Source of the DNA: Planctomycetia bacterium
Lineage (GTDB): Bacteria > Planctomycetota > Planctomycetia > Gemmatales > Gemmataceae
Assembly: GCA_005772955.1 (NCBI GenBank)
Contig: SXID01000240.1
Location: forward strand, 1-51,174
Length of the DNA stretch: 51,174 nt
Direction of reading: 5' to 3'
In this document: piece by piece, positions 1 to 8,496 of the stretch
How positions within the stretch are numbered: the stretch's first letter is position 1
Layout of the letters: every line of letters starts with the position of its first letter
Made by a program: the position numbers and the translations under genes
The notes under the pieces: model-generated
The model's database searches: none
The model's input: the letters and a program-made list of their open reading frames with translations, nothing else
Told to the model about the DNA's origin: nothing

Positions 1-129
1 CCCTCTCCCCTTGCGGGAGAGGGTGTCGGCGCTTCGCCGACGGGTGAGGGGTGGCGACTCGATGGGGTAACGTCTCACCCCTCACCCGTCTCGCAAAGCC
101 TCGCCACCCTCTCCCGCACGGGGAGAGGG
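1..129. repeat. Nested palindromic repeat read in frame inside the first gene
   Basis: Outer arms CCCTCTCCCC... (1-30) and their complement (102-129) enclose inner perfect 13-bp arms CGGGTGAGGGGTG (41-53) and CACCCCTCACCCG (76-88). The frame of the surrounding gene stays open through the whole element. The left boundary may lie before the window. Confidence 0.8.
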
Positions 130-426
130 GAAGAAAATACCGGCGTCGCTCTCGTCGACGCGCCGCTTGACCTCGCGCCGGCAGTCGTCGCGTACCTCGC
201 GGACCACGCCGGCCCGACCGATTGCCCGCTCCCCGAGTTGTTCCGCGCGCTCTCGCTGACCGAATCGCTCACGATCGGCGCGTTCCACGATTGCCTGCGG
301 CAGTTGCACGCGGACGGCACCGTTTCGCTCCCAGCGTGGACCGGGCCGCTGTACGCGCTGCCGGAACCGCAATACGCCCTGCTCATCGGCCACGGTATCG
401 CCTACTACGCCTCTTTGAAAGGATGA
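1..426 (+). CDS. Unknown protein, C-terminal part (5' end outside window)
   Basis: The forward frame is open from the first base to the TGA at 424-426, so this is the 3' end of a gene that starts before the window. The last 90 or so residues look like a compact folded domain with a WTGPLY motif, an EPQYALLIGH segment and an IAYYASLKG end. I do not recognise a named family; it may be a winged-helix-like domain. The first 43 codons are encoded by a large palindromic repeat (1-129) that introduces no stop codon, giving a Pro/Ser/Gly/Arg-rich peptide unlike the rest. The gene lies about 100 bp upstream of a P-loop ATPase on the same strand, so the two may be functionally linked. Confidence 0.6.
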   Translation, partial: PSPLAGEGVGASPTGEGWRLDGVTSHPSPVSQSLATLSRTGRGEENTGVALVDAPLDLAPAVVAYLADHAGPTDCPLPELFRALSLTESLTIGAFHDCLRQLHADGTVSLPAWTGPLYALPEPQYALLIGHGIAYYASLKG

Positions 427-512
427 AGGATGAAGGATGAAGGATGAAGGACAGACCAAGACAAGGACAACCCGATCTTGATTCATCCTTCATCCTTCGT
501 CCTTCATCCTTC
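421..512. repeat. Inverted repeat made of GGATGAA units
   Basis: Four GGATGAA units (421-450) face the complementary TTCATCC units (481-512) across a short spacer. The TGA stop of the upstream gene (424-426) lies in the first unit, so the gene ends inside the repeat. It separates the partial first gene from the ATPase gene and could fold into a long hairpin in the mRNA. Confidence 0.8.
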
Positions 513-531
513 TGCACACGGAGGTTCACCA

Positions 532-3093
532 ATGAACGCTACGACCCTTGCTCTCGAACCGACTCTGACGAGCCGCAACCGCGACGTGCTCAAACGCGCT
601 GGGAATCCATTTCGCAACTACTTCGCGCGCAACCCGGATGACGAAGTGTGCGCCCGGTTCCACGTGCCGGAACTGTTCGCGGCCGAACGCGACCTGCTCC
701 ACGCGATCATCGACCTGTACCGCTACGACCCGCAAACGCACAGCGAAGTCGTGCCCATTCTGGGCAACAAGGGCGCGGGCAAGACGCACCTGTTGCACAG
801 TATCAAGCACGGCATGAGTGGGCAGTGGCAACTGCTTGTCACGCCGGGCACTTACCAGCGCGATTCGGACTTCCTGGAATACCTGCTGTTCCAGATCATC
901 GACACACTCCTCGGTGGCGGGAAGCAGAAAGGCGTGCGCCCACTCGACTATGTGGGCGACCAACTGGTGCGCCGTCAACTCGGGATCGCGCTGCGCGAAC
1001 TGACCGACAATGAGAAGGTGGAACTGTTCCCGCCGGCGGGCCTCGGCCGTTGGGCGAGGCGTCTCGGACTTGGTTCACAGCAGGCACGCGAACGGGCCGA
1101 CTCGCTCGCGGAGAATCTGAGCGGTTACTCGAACTTCGCGCGGGTGCCCACGCCCGTCGCGCAGGCGCTCACCGACGCCGGGCTGACGCCACAGAAAGCG
1201 TTCGATCTCGTCTCGGCACATGTCCAGAAGCACGAGGCACACAACGCGGCCGGGTTGATGCGCCGGCACATCTTCCAGGGGTTCGCAAAAGCGGCGCTCC
1301 TGGGTGATGAGAGCGACCTCGCGAACTTCCTCACCTACGGCTTTGCGGAACTGGAGTTCCACGTCCGCCCGACGCGGCAGGACCTCGTCCTCGCGCTATT
1401 CAAGGTGCTGACGGAAGTGTTCCGAAGCCTGAAAACGCCGGTGGTGGTCGCGTTCGACCAGCTTGAAGACCTGCTCCTCGCACGCCGCACCGACGACGCA
1501 CACAAGACCGCGGAAGCGTTCTTCGCGGGCATCGTGCAGGTGATGCACCAGATCGATGGACTGTGCTTCTTGATCTTCGCTGAGCGCGGTTTGTGGAACC
1601 GGTTCGTGCCCTCGCTCGACGGCTACATTCAGGACCGGCTCAACAACCCAGTTCACGTCCCGAAGCACGGCACCGTCAAGGCGATTCGCCTCGAAGCGCC
1701 ACCCGCGGACCTCGTGCGCCGTGTTGTCGAAGCACGCCTGCGGCCGTGTCTGGCTGAACTCCCGAACGGCGAGACGGTGCCCGAAATCTTCCCGTTCGCG
1801 GACGAGCAGATCACGCGCATCGCGCGAACGGAGCCGACGCTACGCGACATGCTTCAGCAGTTCCGCCACCTGTTCGATCACGTCGTGTACGGACCAGAAG
1901 ACGCGCTCACTCCGGGACGAGCGGGGGACGTCGGCCCCCTGATGCAACCGACGATGGTCCCTGATCTCTTTGACGATCAGGGGGCTGACGCCCCCCGCTC
2001 GCCTGAAATCCCCGCGACGCGGTTCGATGTGTCGGCAGAATGGATCACGCTGCCGGAGGTGCCGCTCGCTCCGCCGACCGAACCGGTGCTGCCCGAAGTG
2101 TCGGTGTCGTCCGACCCCGCGAGTCGCATCGCGGCGCTGCTCGGGCGCGACGAGGACGCCGCACCGCCGAGAATGACGTTCAAGCGCGTAGACCTGGTCG
2201 AGACGCCAGCCGAAGTACCCGCCAAGATGTCGTCGGAAACGGCCGAGGAGATGCCGCCATCGCTCCCGTTGCTGGGAGCGGCCATCGATGTCAATGACGT
2301 TCAGGAGACCGCGCCTACGGAACCGGCGCCTTCGCCGTTCCCCGGTTTCCGTTCGGTGTCCCCCCCGCTGCCCGCAATGCCAAAAGCCGCTTCGGAGGTG
2401 GCGGTCGCCGCACCGTTTCCGCCGCCGCTACCAACGAGCGTACAAGCCGCCTCTGTGGTGAAACTGAATGGGGCGGCGCTGGTCGAATTGTGGGAGCAGG
2501 AACAGCGCGCGGCACGGCGGAAGCTCGAACCCGACGGCTCTCTCACCGGCGCGACCCGCGAACTTCAAGCCGGACTCGGCGCGTTCCTGAGCGTGTGTCA
2601 CGAACACGGCGTGAAGGTCGGCCCGTGGCGGCTTCAACACGTCGTCAACGAGTGGTCGTATGGCGAACACCCGACGTATGGCGTCGTCACGATTGCGCAC
2701 TGGGCCTGCAAGGACGGGCAACCGTGGCGGATGGGAGTGGGGCTGTTCCTCGCTCGCGGCGCGGGCAAGCCGAAAGACCTGGAAGTGAAACTCGCGGTGC
2801 TGGACACCGAACCGGCGGTTGTGGATCTCCTTGTGCTGCTCCGGCCCGAAGACGACCTCACGACGACCGGCAAGAGCAAGACGCTACTCCAAGACTCGGA
2901 ACGCCGCGGCAAGCACACGCGTCTGGAACCGGTGTCGCTCGACGGGTTCGCGCAGTTGTACGCGTTCCCGCGCTGGCTCGCGGCGGTACGCGAGTCGCAG
3001 CCCGAAGGCACACCGCTCCCGAACCTCGCGGACATCATTCAGGAGAAGTGCGAGAAGTTGCTCGAACAGGTATGCATGCCGGTGCAAGGGTAA
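532..3093 (+). CDS. Large P-loop ATPase with an uncharacterised C-terminal domain
   Basis: This 853-residue protein has a Walker A motif GNKGAGKT at residues 78-85 and a likely Walker B around residues 304-312 (VVVAFDQLEDL), typical of AAA/STAND-type ATPases. Residues ~490-650 are Pro/Ala-rich and look like a linker. The last ~200 residues form a separate domain of unknown function that ends with a Leu/Glu-rich helix. The start at 532 was chosen because GGAGG at 520-524 sits 7 nt upstream; an earlier ATG at 478 lies inside a repeat. Residues ~463-490 are encoded by a palindrome (1918-2001). Role unknown; it could be a conflict or DNA-transaction ATPase working with the upstream gene, but that is inference. 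Confidence 0.8.
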   Translation: MNATTLALEPTLTSRNRDVLKRAGNPFRNYFARNPDDEVCARFHVPELFAAERDLLHAIIDLYRYDPQTHSEVVPILGNKGAGKTHLLHSIKHGMSGQWQLLVTPGTYQRDSDFLEYLLFQIIDTLLGGGKQKGVRPLDYVGDQLVRRQLGIALRELTDNEKVELFPPAGLGRWARRLGLGSQQARERADSLAENLSGYSNFARVPTPVAQALTDAGLTPQKAFDLVSAHVQKHEAHNAAGLMRRHIFQGFAKAALLGDESDLANFLTYGFAELEFHVRPTRQDLVLALFKVLTEVFRSLKTPVVVAFDQLEDLLLARRTDDAHKTAEAFFAGIVQVMHQIDGLCFLIFAERGLWNRFVPSLDGYIQDRLNNPVHVPKHGTVKAIRLEAPPADLVRRVVEARLRPCLAELPNGETVPEIFPFADEQITRIARTEPTLRDMLQQFRHLFDHVVYGPEDALTPGRAGDVGPLMQPTMVPDLFDDQGADAPRSPEIPATRFDVSAEWITLPEVPLAPPTEPVLPEVSVSSDPASRIAALLGRDEDAAPPRMTFKRVDLVETPAEVPAKMSSETAEEMPPSLPLLGAAIDVNDVQETAPTEPAPSPFPGFRSVSPPLPAMPKAASEVAVAAPFPPPLPTSVQAASVVKLNGAALVELWEQEQRAARRKLEPDGSLTGATRELQAGLGAFLSVCHEHGVKVGPWRLQHVVNEWSYGEHPTYGVVTIAHWACKDGQPWRMGVGLFLARGAGKPKDLEVKLAVLDTEPAVVDLLVLLRPEDDLTTTGKSKTLLQDSERRGKHTRLEPVSLDGFAQLYAFPRWLAAVRESQPEGTPLPNLADIIQEKCEKLLEQVCMPVQG
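1918..2001. repeat. Palindromic repeat in frame inside the ATPase gene
   Basis: Two 26-bp arms (1918-1943 and 1976-2001) are complementary with two mismatches. The element is 84 bp, a multiple of three, and adds no stop. Its right arm, CAGGGGGCTGACGCCCCCCG, closely resembles the intergenic hairpin at 47794-47820. Confidence 0.85.
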
Positions 3094-3095
3094 GC

Positions 3096-3205
3096 GTTTG
3101 GTGTTCGGTGTTTGGTGTTAGCCGCGAGCCGGAGGCGATCGCGTGCGTCGCGCACCCCTGCGGGGTTGCGGCTAACCTGTAAACACCAAACGCCAAACAC
3201 TAAAC
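3096..3205. repeat. Composite nested inverted repeat between the ATPase gene and folC
   Basis: Outer arms of GTTTGGTGTT-type units (3096-3120) and their complement (3180-3205) surround an inner element beginning GTTAGCCGCGAGCCGGAGGC (3117-3138) and ending GTTGCGGCTAAC (3165-3176). The inner element belongs to the same family as the in-frame copy in mfd at 23005-23066. Confidence 0.85.
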
Positions 3206-3213
3206 CTTTCCCC

Positions 3214-4620
3214 ATGACCTACAACGAAGCGCTGAGTTTCTGGTACGCGCGCGTCAACTACGAGGTGCGGTCGGCGGGGCCGCTCGACCTGAAGTTGGAG
3301 CGGATGCGCGCGCTGATGCGTCGGTTGGGTGATCCGCAAGACCGGTTACGCCTGGTTCACGTCACCGGCACGAAGGGGAAGGGTTCGACGTGCGCGATGC
3401 TCGCGTCCGTGTTGCGGGTCGCGGGGTATCGCGTGGGGCTGTTCACGTCGCCGCACCTCGAACACGTCGAAGAGCGCATTCAGGTGAACGGCGCCTCCAT
3501 TTCGCACGCCGAACTCAGCTCGTGCATGGAAGAAGTCGCGCCGGCCGTTCGCGCGATGGAAGCGGAAACGCATCTTGTGAGGGAGAACCACCCGCGGGTT
3601 CCCCCAGCGACCCCCTACTGCCTCCCTTCGCCCACGTTCTTCGAGATCGGCACGGCCCTCGGCTTCCTCCACTTCGTGCGCCGGCGGTGTGACATCGCGG
3701 TTCTGGAAGTCGGTCTCGGCGGCCGGTTCGACAGCACGAACGTGTGCTGTCCCCTCGTATCGGTCATCACGAACATCGGCTTCGACCACACAGCCCAACT
3801 CGGGAATACGCTGGAAGCGATCACGTATCAGAAAGCCGGGATCATCAAGCCCCGCGTGCCGGTGGTCAGTGGCGTGACACAGGACGGCCCGCGCGCGGTG
3901 ATTCGTCAGGTGGCCGAAGAAGTGCGGGCGCCGTTGTGGGAGGTCGGAAGCAATCCCTCCCCAACCCCTCCCCTAAGAAGGGAGGGCCTTCAGACAGAAG
4001 ACGGAGCTTCTTTATTTGGTTCTGCTCCCCCTCCCTTTTTAGGGGAGGGGGTTGGGGGGAGAGGTTCTCTCGGTCTCCTCGGCGCCCACCAACTTCAGAA
4101 CGCGACGGTCGCGTTCGCGGCCATCGAGCGGCTTTGCGAATCGGGAATGCACATTTCTGACGAAGCCGTTGCTCGCGGGCTGGCGGAAGTGAAGTGGCCG
4201 GCGCGCGTCGAAGTGATCCGCGAGCGACCGGTGATCATCCTCGACACCGCGCACAACGTGCCAAGCGCCGAATCGCTGGTGAACACACTCCGCGCGTCGT
4301 TCCCTCTCAGCGGCACGAAGCGGGTGGTGTTCGCGGTGTCGTCCGACAAACAGTTCGCGGATATCCTTCGCGTTTTGGCGGGTTACTTCGACCACTTCCA
4401 CTTGACGAAGTACGGCAACAACCCGCGGTGCGTGCCGCCGGAGAAACTGGCCGCGACGCTCGCCACGGTCGCGCCGTCGAAGGCGGCGAGCGTCCACGCG
4501 ACCGCTGCGGATGCGTGGCGGACGGCCCGCGGCGCCGCAGGCGAAAGCGATCTGGTGTGCGTGACCGGAAGCGTGTTCCTCGCGGGCGAACTGCGCCCGT
4601 TGATCGGGGAATCGCTTTGA
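3214..4620 (+). CDS. folC: Bifunctional folylpolyglutamate synthase / dihydrofolate synthase
   Basis: FolC adds L-glutamate to dihydropteroate and to reduced folates using ATP, a cytoplasmic Mur-ligase-type reaction. The diagnostic P-loop VTGTKGKGST is near residue 50, followed by GLFTSPHLEHVEERI, and the Mur-ligase centre GGRFDSTN and GFDHTAQLGNT are present. The C-terminal glutamate-ligase domain contains ILDTAHN. The product is 468 residues, about 40 longer than E. coli FolC; the excess matches residues ~248-283, which are encoded by a palindromic repeat (3955-4060) lying between the two domains. The start at 3214 is the first ATG after the upstream repeat and begins the conserved MTYNEAL N-terminus. 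No strong Shine-Dalgarno is visible. Confidence 0.95.
   Translation: MTYNEALSFWYARVNYEVRSAGPLDLKLERMRALMRRLGDPQDRLRLVHVTGTKGKGSTCAMLASVLRVAGYRVGLFTSPHLEHVEERIQVNGASISHAELSSCMEEVAPAVRAMEAETHLVRENHPRVPPATPYCLPSPTFFEIGTALGFLHFVRRRCDIAVLEVGLGGRFDSTNVCCPLVSVITNIGFDHTAQLGNTLEAITYQKAGIIKPRVPVVSGVTQDGPRAVIRQVAEEVRAPLWEVGSNPSPTPPLRREGLQTEDGASLFGSAPPPFLGEGVGGRGSLGLLGAHQLQNATVAFAAIERLCESGMHISDEAVARGLAEVKWPARVEVIRERPVIILDTAHNVPSAESLVNTLRASFPLSGTKRVVFAVSSDKQFADILRVLAGYFDHFHLTKYGNNPRCVPPEKLAATLATVAPSKAASVHATAADAWRTARGAAGESDLVCVTGSVFLAGELRPLIGESL
3955..4060. repeat. Palindromic repeat in frame inside folC
   Basis: Left arm CCCTCCCCAACCCCTCCCCT (3955-3974 and on to 3986) pairs with the right arm at 4026-4060 with few mismatches. 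It encodes a Pro/Gly/Arg-rich insert. The right arm resembles the intergenic hairpin at 26949-26992. Confidence 0.88.
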
Positions 4621-4723
4621 CTTGAGCCTTCCTGCCGACATTTCCGGTTCGCACCCGTAATCTGTTTCGGTTGGAATGCTAGAATGGGCAGTGCCTCTCT
4701 GACCGGTTGTAGGAGCGGGCGAA

Positions 4724-6565
4724 ATGGTTCGCGCCCGCCCCGTTGTGTGGTGTAATACTTCCATGAAGCTGCTCACCTCAGTCTTCCACGGGAACCTGCG
4801 CGTTCCGCCGGCTGGCGGGTGGTTCACGCTTGCGGTCGTCGCGTTCGTCGTTGGCCTCGAAGTCGCAGGACGCTACGCCACGTCCGACCTCCACGATGGC
4901 CTCGCCGCGTTCGCACTTATTGGCGCCGTGCTGCTCGTCAGTGTGCGGCACCGGCGCGAACCGATTCCTTGGGTTGTGCGGATCGTGGCCATCGGGCGAA
5001 GACTCGTTGCGTCCGCCGCGTGGCTCCGCTACGACCACGGAATCGACCTGCGCGGCGTTCCACCGCTACCGCGTCGCACCCCGCCCATCGTGTTTGGCGT
5101 CATCGCGATGCTCTTCGTGTGGGCCGGTGTCGCAGCGGGATTGTGGGTCGCGTTCCCGACCGGCTGGCGTTTCGTCGGGTTCTACTCGTCGTACACGCTT
5201 TACCTCGCGTTCATGCTCGTGCTCTGGGGCACGCTGCTCGCGGTCACGTTCGTTGGTGTGTTCGTCCCGATCGCGGTACTTGACAAGTGGCTCCGAAAGT
5301 GGCTCGGCGACACCGACCGACGTGGGGCCGAACTCGGGGGTGTCGTCTTCTACGCGGTACTCGTGTCGGGCATCGCGTGGATCGTGCCGCCGGCCGCGGT
5401 CCTCGTGCTGTGCCTCGTTGTGGCCGTGGTCGCGTGGTTCGCGTACATCCCGAAGGGGAACGACGGCGCGGCGCTCCTGTGGCGATCCGCGACCGACAAG
5501 CCGGTGTACGCGGTGCCGCTGCGCCGCGCGCTCGCGGTCATCGTGGGGTTGACGGCGCTGCTTGCGTTCGACGTGCTGCTGACCGCATGCGGCGGGCGAC
5601 TCTTCGACGCACCTCGTAGCAACGACACAATGCCACTTACCTCGCTGATCGGCACCGTGACCGCGTGGCTCCTGCCGGGGTTGCTATGCGTGTTGGTGGC
5701 GAAACTCTACAGCGCCCGAAGCGGCGACCCGGCCCGGCGCACGCCGCCCACGCTGCACGTCTCCGGTACAGACGCGGCTGCCGTTCGGCGTGCGGCGCAG
5801 ACCGCGCGCCGGTGGGGTTGGTCGGTTCGCACCGCGCCCGCTCCGCGCGAAACCGGGCAAGTCGGAATTGAAGTGGTGGACGCGGCATGTTCCGAAGCGA
5901 CCGAGTTCAACCCGCACTGGCCGTTGAAGGTGAGTCTTGCGGACCTCGAAATCAGTTCGGTGAAAGAACGCCTGGACCGACGCGACGAGATCAAAGTGCG
6001 GCGACAACTGTTCCGCGGGCTGCAAAAGTTGTTCAAGCGTGCGAGTGCGTTCAAGGGTCCGGCCGGTGGCGGATTCTGGCTCGCGCCGCACTGGTGGTTC
6101 GTGGAAGGTGTCGGGCGCGAGGACGCGGACTCGGCTGGCGAGGACGCGCCGCCACTGGTCGGCCCCGCGTACCACCGCATCCTGCCGGTTCGCGCACGCC
6201 AACACGCGCACGCGGTGCTGCGTGCCACGCACGTGGACATGATCTTCATCGAGGACGGCGTGACGTTCCGCAATTTGGAGCGCGCGCTCCGCGTGCTGAC
6301 CGAGCTGTACGACGTCCACGGCGGGAAGCGGAAGGCCGAGGAGATGCACTTCCGCGGCATCCCGAAGGTGAAGGCGATGATCCACGAGTACGAACCGGGC
6401 AACCCGTTCCGCTCGGATCTCTACCCGGAGCCGAAGTTCGACGACCTGTCGCGTGTCCGCGTGCTGCACATCTTCCGCGACCGCGGCGCGAGCGAGGAGT
6501 TGATCGACCAGCCGTTCGACTTCTCCTCAACGCCGGCCCCCGCGCCTACCAGCGCAATGTGGTGA
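4724..6565 (+). CDS. Polytopic membrane protein of unknown function
   Basis: About eight hydrophobic segments fill residues ~30-330, for example around IVFGVIAMLFVWAGVAAGLW and GLTALLAFDVLLTA. A soluble C-terminal half of about 270 residues follows, with charged stretches and a region around LPVRARQHAHAVLRATHVDM. I do not recognise a named family; it looks lineage-specific. The start at 4724 has AGGAG 8 nt upstream (4711-4715). The next ATG at 4763 (MKLLTSVF) is an alternative that begins closer to the first membrane segment. The gene is transcribed away from folC and has no obvious operon partner. Confidence 0.75.
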   Translation: MVRARPVVWCNTSMKLLTSVFHGNLRVPPAGGWFTLAVVAFVVGLEVAGRYATSDLHDGLAAFALIGAVLLVSVRHRREPIPWVVRIVAIGRRLVASAAWLRYDHGIDLRGVPPLPRRTPPIVFGVIAMLFVWAGVAAGLWVAFPTGWRFVGFYSSYTLYLAFMLVLWGTLLAVTFVGVFVPIAVLDKWLRKWLGDTDRRGAELGGVVFYAVLVSGIAWIVPPAAVLVLCLVVAVVAWFAYIPKGNDGAALLWRSATDKPVYAVPLRRALAVIVGLTALLAFDVLLTACGGRLFDAPRSNDTMPLTSLIGTVTAWLLPGLLCVLVAKLYSARSGDPARRTPPTLHVSGTDAAAVRRAAQTARRWGWSVRTAPAPRETGQVGIEVVDAACSEATEFNPHWPLKVSLADLEISSVKERLDRRDEIKVRRQLFRGLQKLFKRASAFKGPAGGGFWLAPHWWFVEGVGREDADSAGEDAPPLVGPAYHRILPVRARQHAHAVLRATHVDMIFIEDGVTFRNLERALRVLTELYDVHGGKRKAEEMHFRGIPKVKAMIHEYEPGNPFRSDLYPEPKFDDLSRVRVLHIFRDRGASEELIDQPFDFSSTPAPAPTSAMW

Positions 6566-6589
6566 CCGCTTCGGTCACGCCACCGAGGA

Positions 6590-6778
6590 CTTCCGCTCGC
6601 GCTGCCGACCGGCGTGCAGACGCGGCTGCAAGAACGGCTCGACCGGCAAGACGTGGGGCAACCGCTGGCCGACGCGGAACGAAGCGAAGCGGAAGGGTTG
6701 GTAAGCGTTGCCGAGTTGCTCTCGTTGCTCCGACTCCGCACCGCCCGCGACCTGCAAGTCGCACCTTCACCCGCCTGA
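6590..6778 (+). pseudogene. Possible remnant of a small gene
   Basis: Directly after the membrane-protein stop, the same frame stays open for 63 codons with high GC at third positions. It reads PLALPTGVQTRLQERLDRQD and then an Ala/Glu/Leu-rich helix ending in LLSLLRLRTARDL. It looks like the C-terminal part of a small helical protein, but there is no ATG and only an internal GTG at 6614, so the start appears to be lost. It may also be a short real gene with a rare start. Confidence 0.3.
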
Positions 6779-6831
6779 AAACGGAAACAACCGGCTTGCG
6801 CCGGTTGCTGCACTTCACGTTGTCTTGCCAC

Positions 6832-8070
6832 TTAGTTCACGCGGCGGTCGAAGTCGGGGATCAGCGTGAACGCCACTCTCGAAGGGGCTGCGTCGCGCAT
6901 CCCGAACATCGCGCCCAGGTACACCACGCTCGCGCCGAACTCCGCGTTGATCGTATCCATCGCGGTCGAGATGTCTTCCGCCTGGCGGTCTTCATCGAAT
7001 AAGGAAGGCGTCGCACTTCGAGCGGGGACCAACTCGCTCAACACCGTGCCCACCTTGAATGGCACACGCCCGCGGACACGCATCTCCCACAGCTTCGCAG
7101 CCGCCACGACCAGCGCCGGCGTGTCCTGACATCGCGGCACGCGAACGCTTTCTTCCCACCACACCGAGTCGCCGCGTTCTTCGCCCAAGAAGCTCGCGCC
7201 TACCGACACCGCACCGCACCAGTAGTCGATTTTCCGCAGCCGCGCTGCGGCCTTGTGGACCAATCGCATTAGCACGCCATACGCGCCGTCGTCGGTGCGC
7301 AACTCCGGCGGGAGGATGTGCGAGTGGCTCACGGTCTGGCGCCGCGTCGGTGTGTCCGCGACCTCTTCGCCGTGCAGCAGCCGGAACCAGCGCTCGCCGT
7401 GAATCTTGCTGCCCCACACCTCCGCCAGCGTCTTCGCGGGCGCAGCGCAGAACTGCGAGACCGTGAAGATGCCGTACAGTTTTAGCCGCCGCTCCATGCG
7501 TGGCCCGACGCCGGGAAAGTCGGTCAGTTGCAACCGGTGGAGCGCGTGTGGCAGATCCGCGTCCGTGAACGTGGTCAAGCCGTCCGGCTTCTTCATGTCG
7601 GACGCGACCTTCGCGAGCATCACGCTCGGACCGGCGCCGATGGAACACCGCATGTAGTCGCCCGCGAGTTCGCGGATCGCGCGCTTGATCTGCTTCGCGA
7701 TCGTTACGACCTTTTCGGCAGTGCGTTCGTCGCCCATCAACCGGCACGACATCTCATCGATGGACATGACGTTCTCGATCGGGATGACGCTCCGCACGGC
7801 CGCGAGGATGCGGTTGTGCATGGTGACGTACCGCCGGTGGTCCGCGACGACGAACACGACCGTCCCTTTGGACAGCTTCCGTGCTTCCCACACCGGCGTG
7901 CCGGTCTTGATGCCGAACGCTTTCGCTTCGTAGCTCGCCGCGATGCACGCGGTGGTTTCCGCGTCGGTCGGGATCACCGCGACCGGGCGGTAGCGCAACT
8001 TCGGGTCGTCCTGTTGTTCGACGGACGCGAAGAATGAGTTCATGTCAATGAACAGGTGTCGGATCGGCAC
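6832..8070 (-). CDS. dinB: Y-family DNA polymerase (DinB / Pol IV type)
   Basis: This is an error-prone translesion polymerase. The catalytic palm residues are visible as FIDMNSFFASVE (Asp9, residues 7-18) and SIDE at 103-106. The helix-hairpin-helix DFPGVGPRMERRL and the conserved segment CSIGAGPSVMLAKVASDMKKPDGL-like region near 140-165 are present. At 412 residues it is slightly longer than E. coli Pol IV. No canonical QLxLF clamp-binding tail is obvious at the C-terminus. The start is GTG at 8070. A perfect short palindrome (8093-8105) lies 22 bp upstream of the start and could be a damage-response operator. The gene stands alone. Confidence 0.9.
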   Translation of the reverse strand: MPIRHLFIDMNSFFASVEQQDDPKLRYRPVAVIPTDAETTACIAASYEAKAFGIKTGTPVWEARKLSKGTVVFVVADHRRYVTMHNRILAAVRSVIPIENVMSIDEMSCRLMGDERTAEKVVTIAKQIKRAIRELAGDYMRCSIGAGPSVMLAKVASDMKKPDGLTTFTDADLPHALHRLQLTDFPGVGPRMERRLKLYGIFTVSQFCAAPAKTLAEVWGSKIHGERWFRLLHGEEVADTPTRRQTVSHSHILPPELRTDDGAYGVLMRLVHKAAARLRKIDYWCGAVSVGASFLGEERGDSVWWEESVRVPRCQDTPALVVAAAKLWEMRVRGRVPFKVGTVLSELVPARSATPSLFDEDRQAEDISTAMDTINAEFGASVVYLGAMFGMRDAAPSRVAFTLIPDFDRRVN

Positions 8071-8092
8071 GGCACGGTCTCAGGAATCATCC

Positions 8093-8105
8093 GTTCACTA
8101 TGAAC
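8093..8105 (-). promoter_or_regulatory. Palindromic candidate operator upstream of dinB
   Basis: GTTCA-CTA-TGAAC is a perfect 5-3-5 palindrome about 22 bp before the dinB GTG. An overlapping second palindrome, CACTAT-N8-ATAGTG, spans 8096-8115. Position and symmetry suit a repressor such as a LexA-like protein; this is inference. Confidence 0.4.
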
Positions 8106-8163
8106 GTCTATAGTGTACAGGTATGCGCTACGATTTGGCGAATGCAACCGCAGGCCGGGGTTT

Positions 8164-8198
8164 TTGGTCGGTGCCGCGAGCCGAGCGGCACCGACCAA
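8164..8198. repeat. Inverted repeat, 14-bp perfect arms
   Basis: TTGGTCGGTGCCGC (8164-8177) pairs with GCGGCACCGACCAA (8185-8198) around a 7-nt loop. Confidence 0.8.
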
Positions 8199-8274
8199 GA
8201 CGGGCGCGGACGCCGCTCGCGTCTACGGATTCCTGCCCGACTGCGGTGCGAAACTGCCGGCACGTTCTCCATGT

Positions 8275-8427
8275 TCCACGACGAATTCACGCCGCGAGCG
8301 TAAGTTGAAGATCGCGGGCGTTGGCGGCATAACAACCTGGTGCCTGAGCGACGACCGCACGGTGCTCGCGGTTTCGTCGTACCGCACGGTGCAGACCGGG
8401 AAGCTGAAGTACCCGCCCGCGAAGTGA
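8275..8427 (+). pseudogene. Possible 3' remnant of a gene, WD40-like
   Basis: The frame ending at the TGA 8425-8427 has high GC at third positions and reads GGITTWCLSDDRTVLAVSSY, followed by RTVQTGKLKYPPAK. This resembles the edge of a beta-propeller blade. No ATG or ribosome binding site precedes it, so it is probably a decayed fragment. Weak evidence. Confidence 0.25.
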
Positions 8428-8430
8428 TTC

Positions 8431-8496
8431 GTGGCACGGACATTCCTGTCTGTGCGGTTGCGACATGCGAAGCACAGACAGGAATGTCCGTGCCAC
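8431..8496. repeat. Inverted repeat, 25-bp perfect arms
   Basis: GTGGCACGGACATTCCTGTC (first 20 of 25 bases, 8431-8455) is exactly complementary to 8472-8496, with a 16-nt loop. It ends 23 bp before the CobT fusion gene. Confidence 0.9.

Noticed and set aside
421-512. Possible CRISPR array or simple tandem repeat
   Set aside because: The units are 7 bp without spacers and face their complement, so this is an inverted repeat and not an array.
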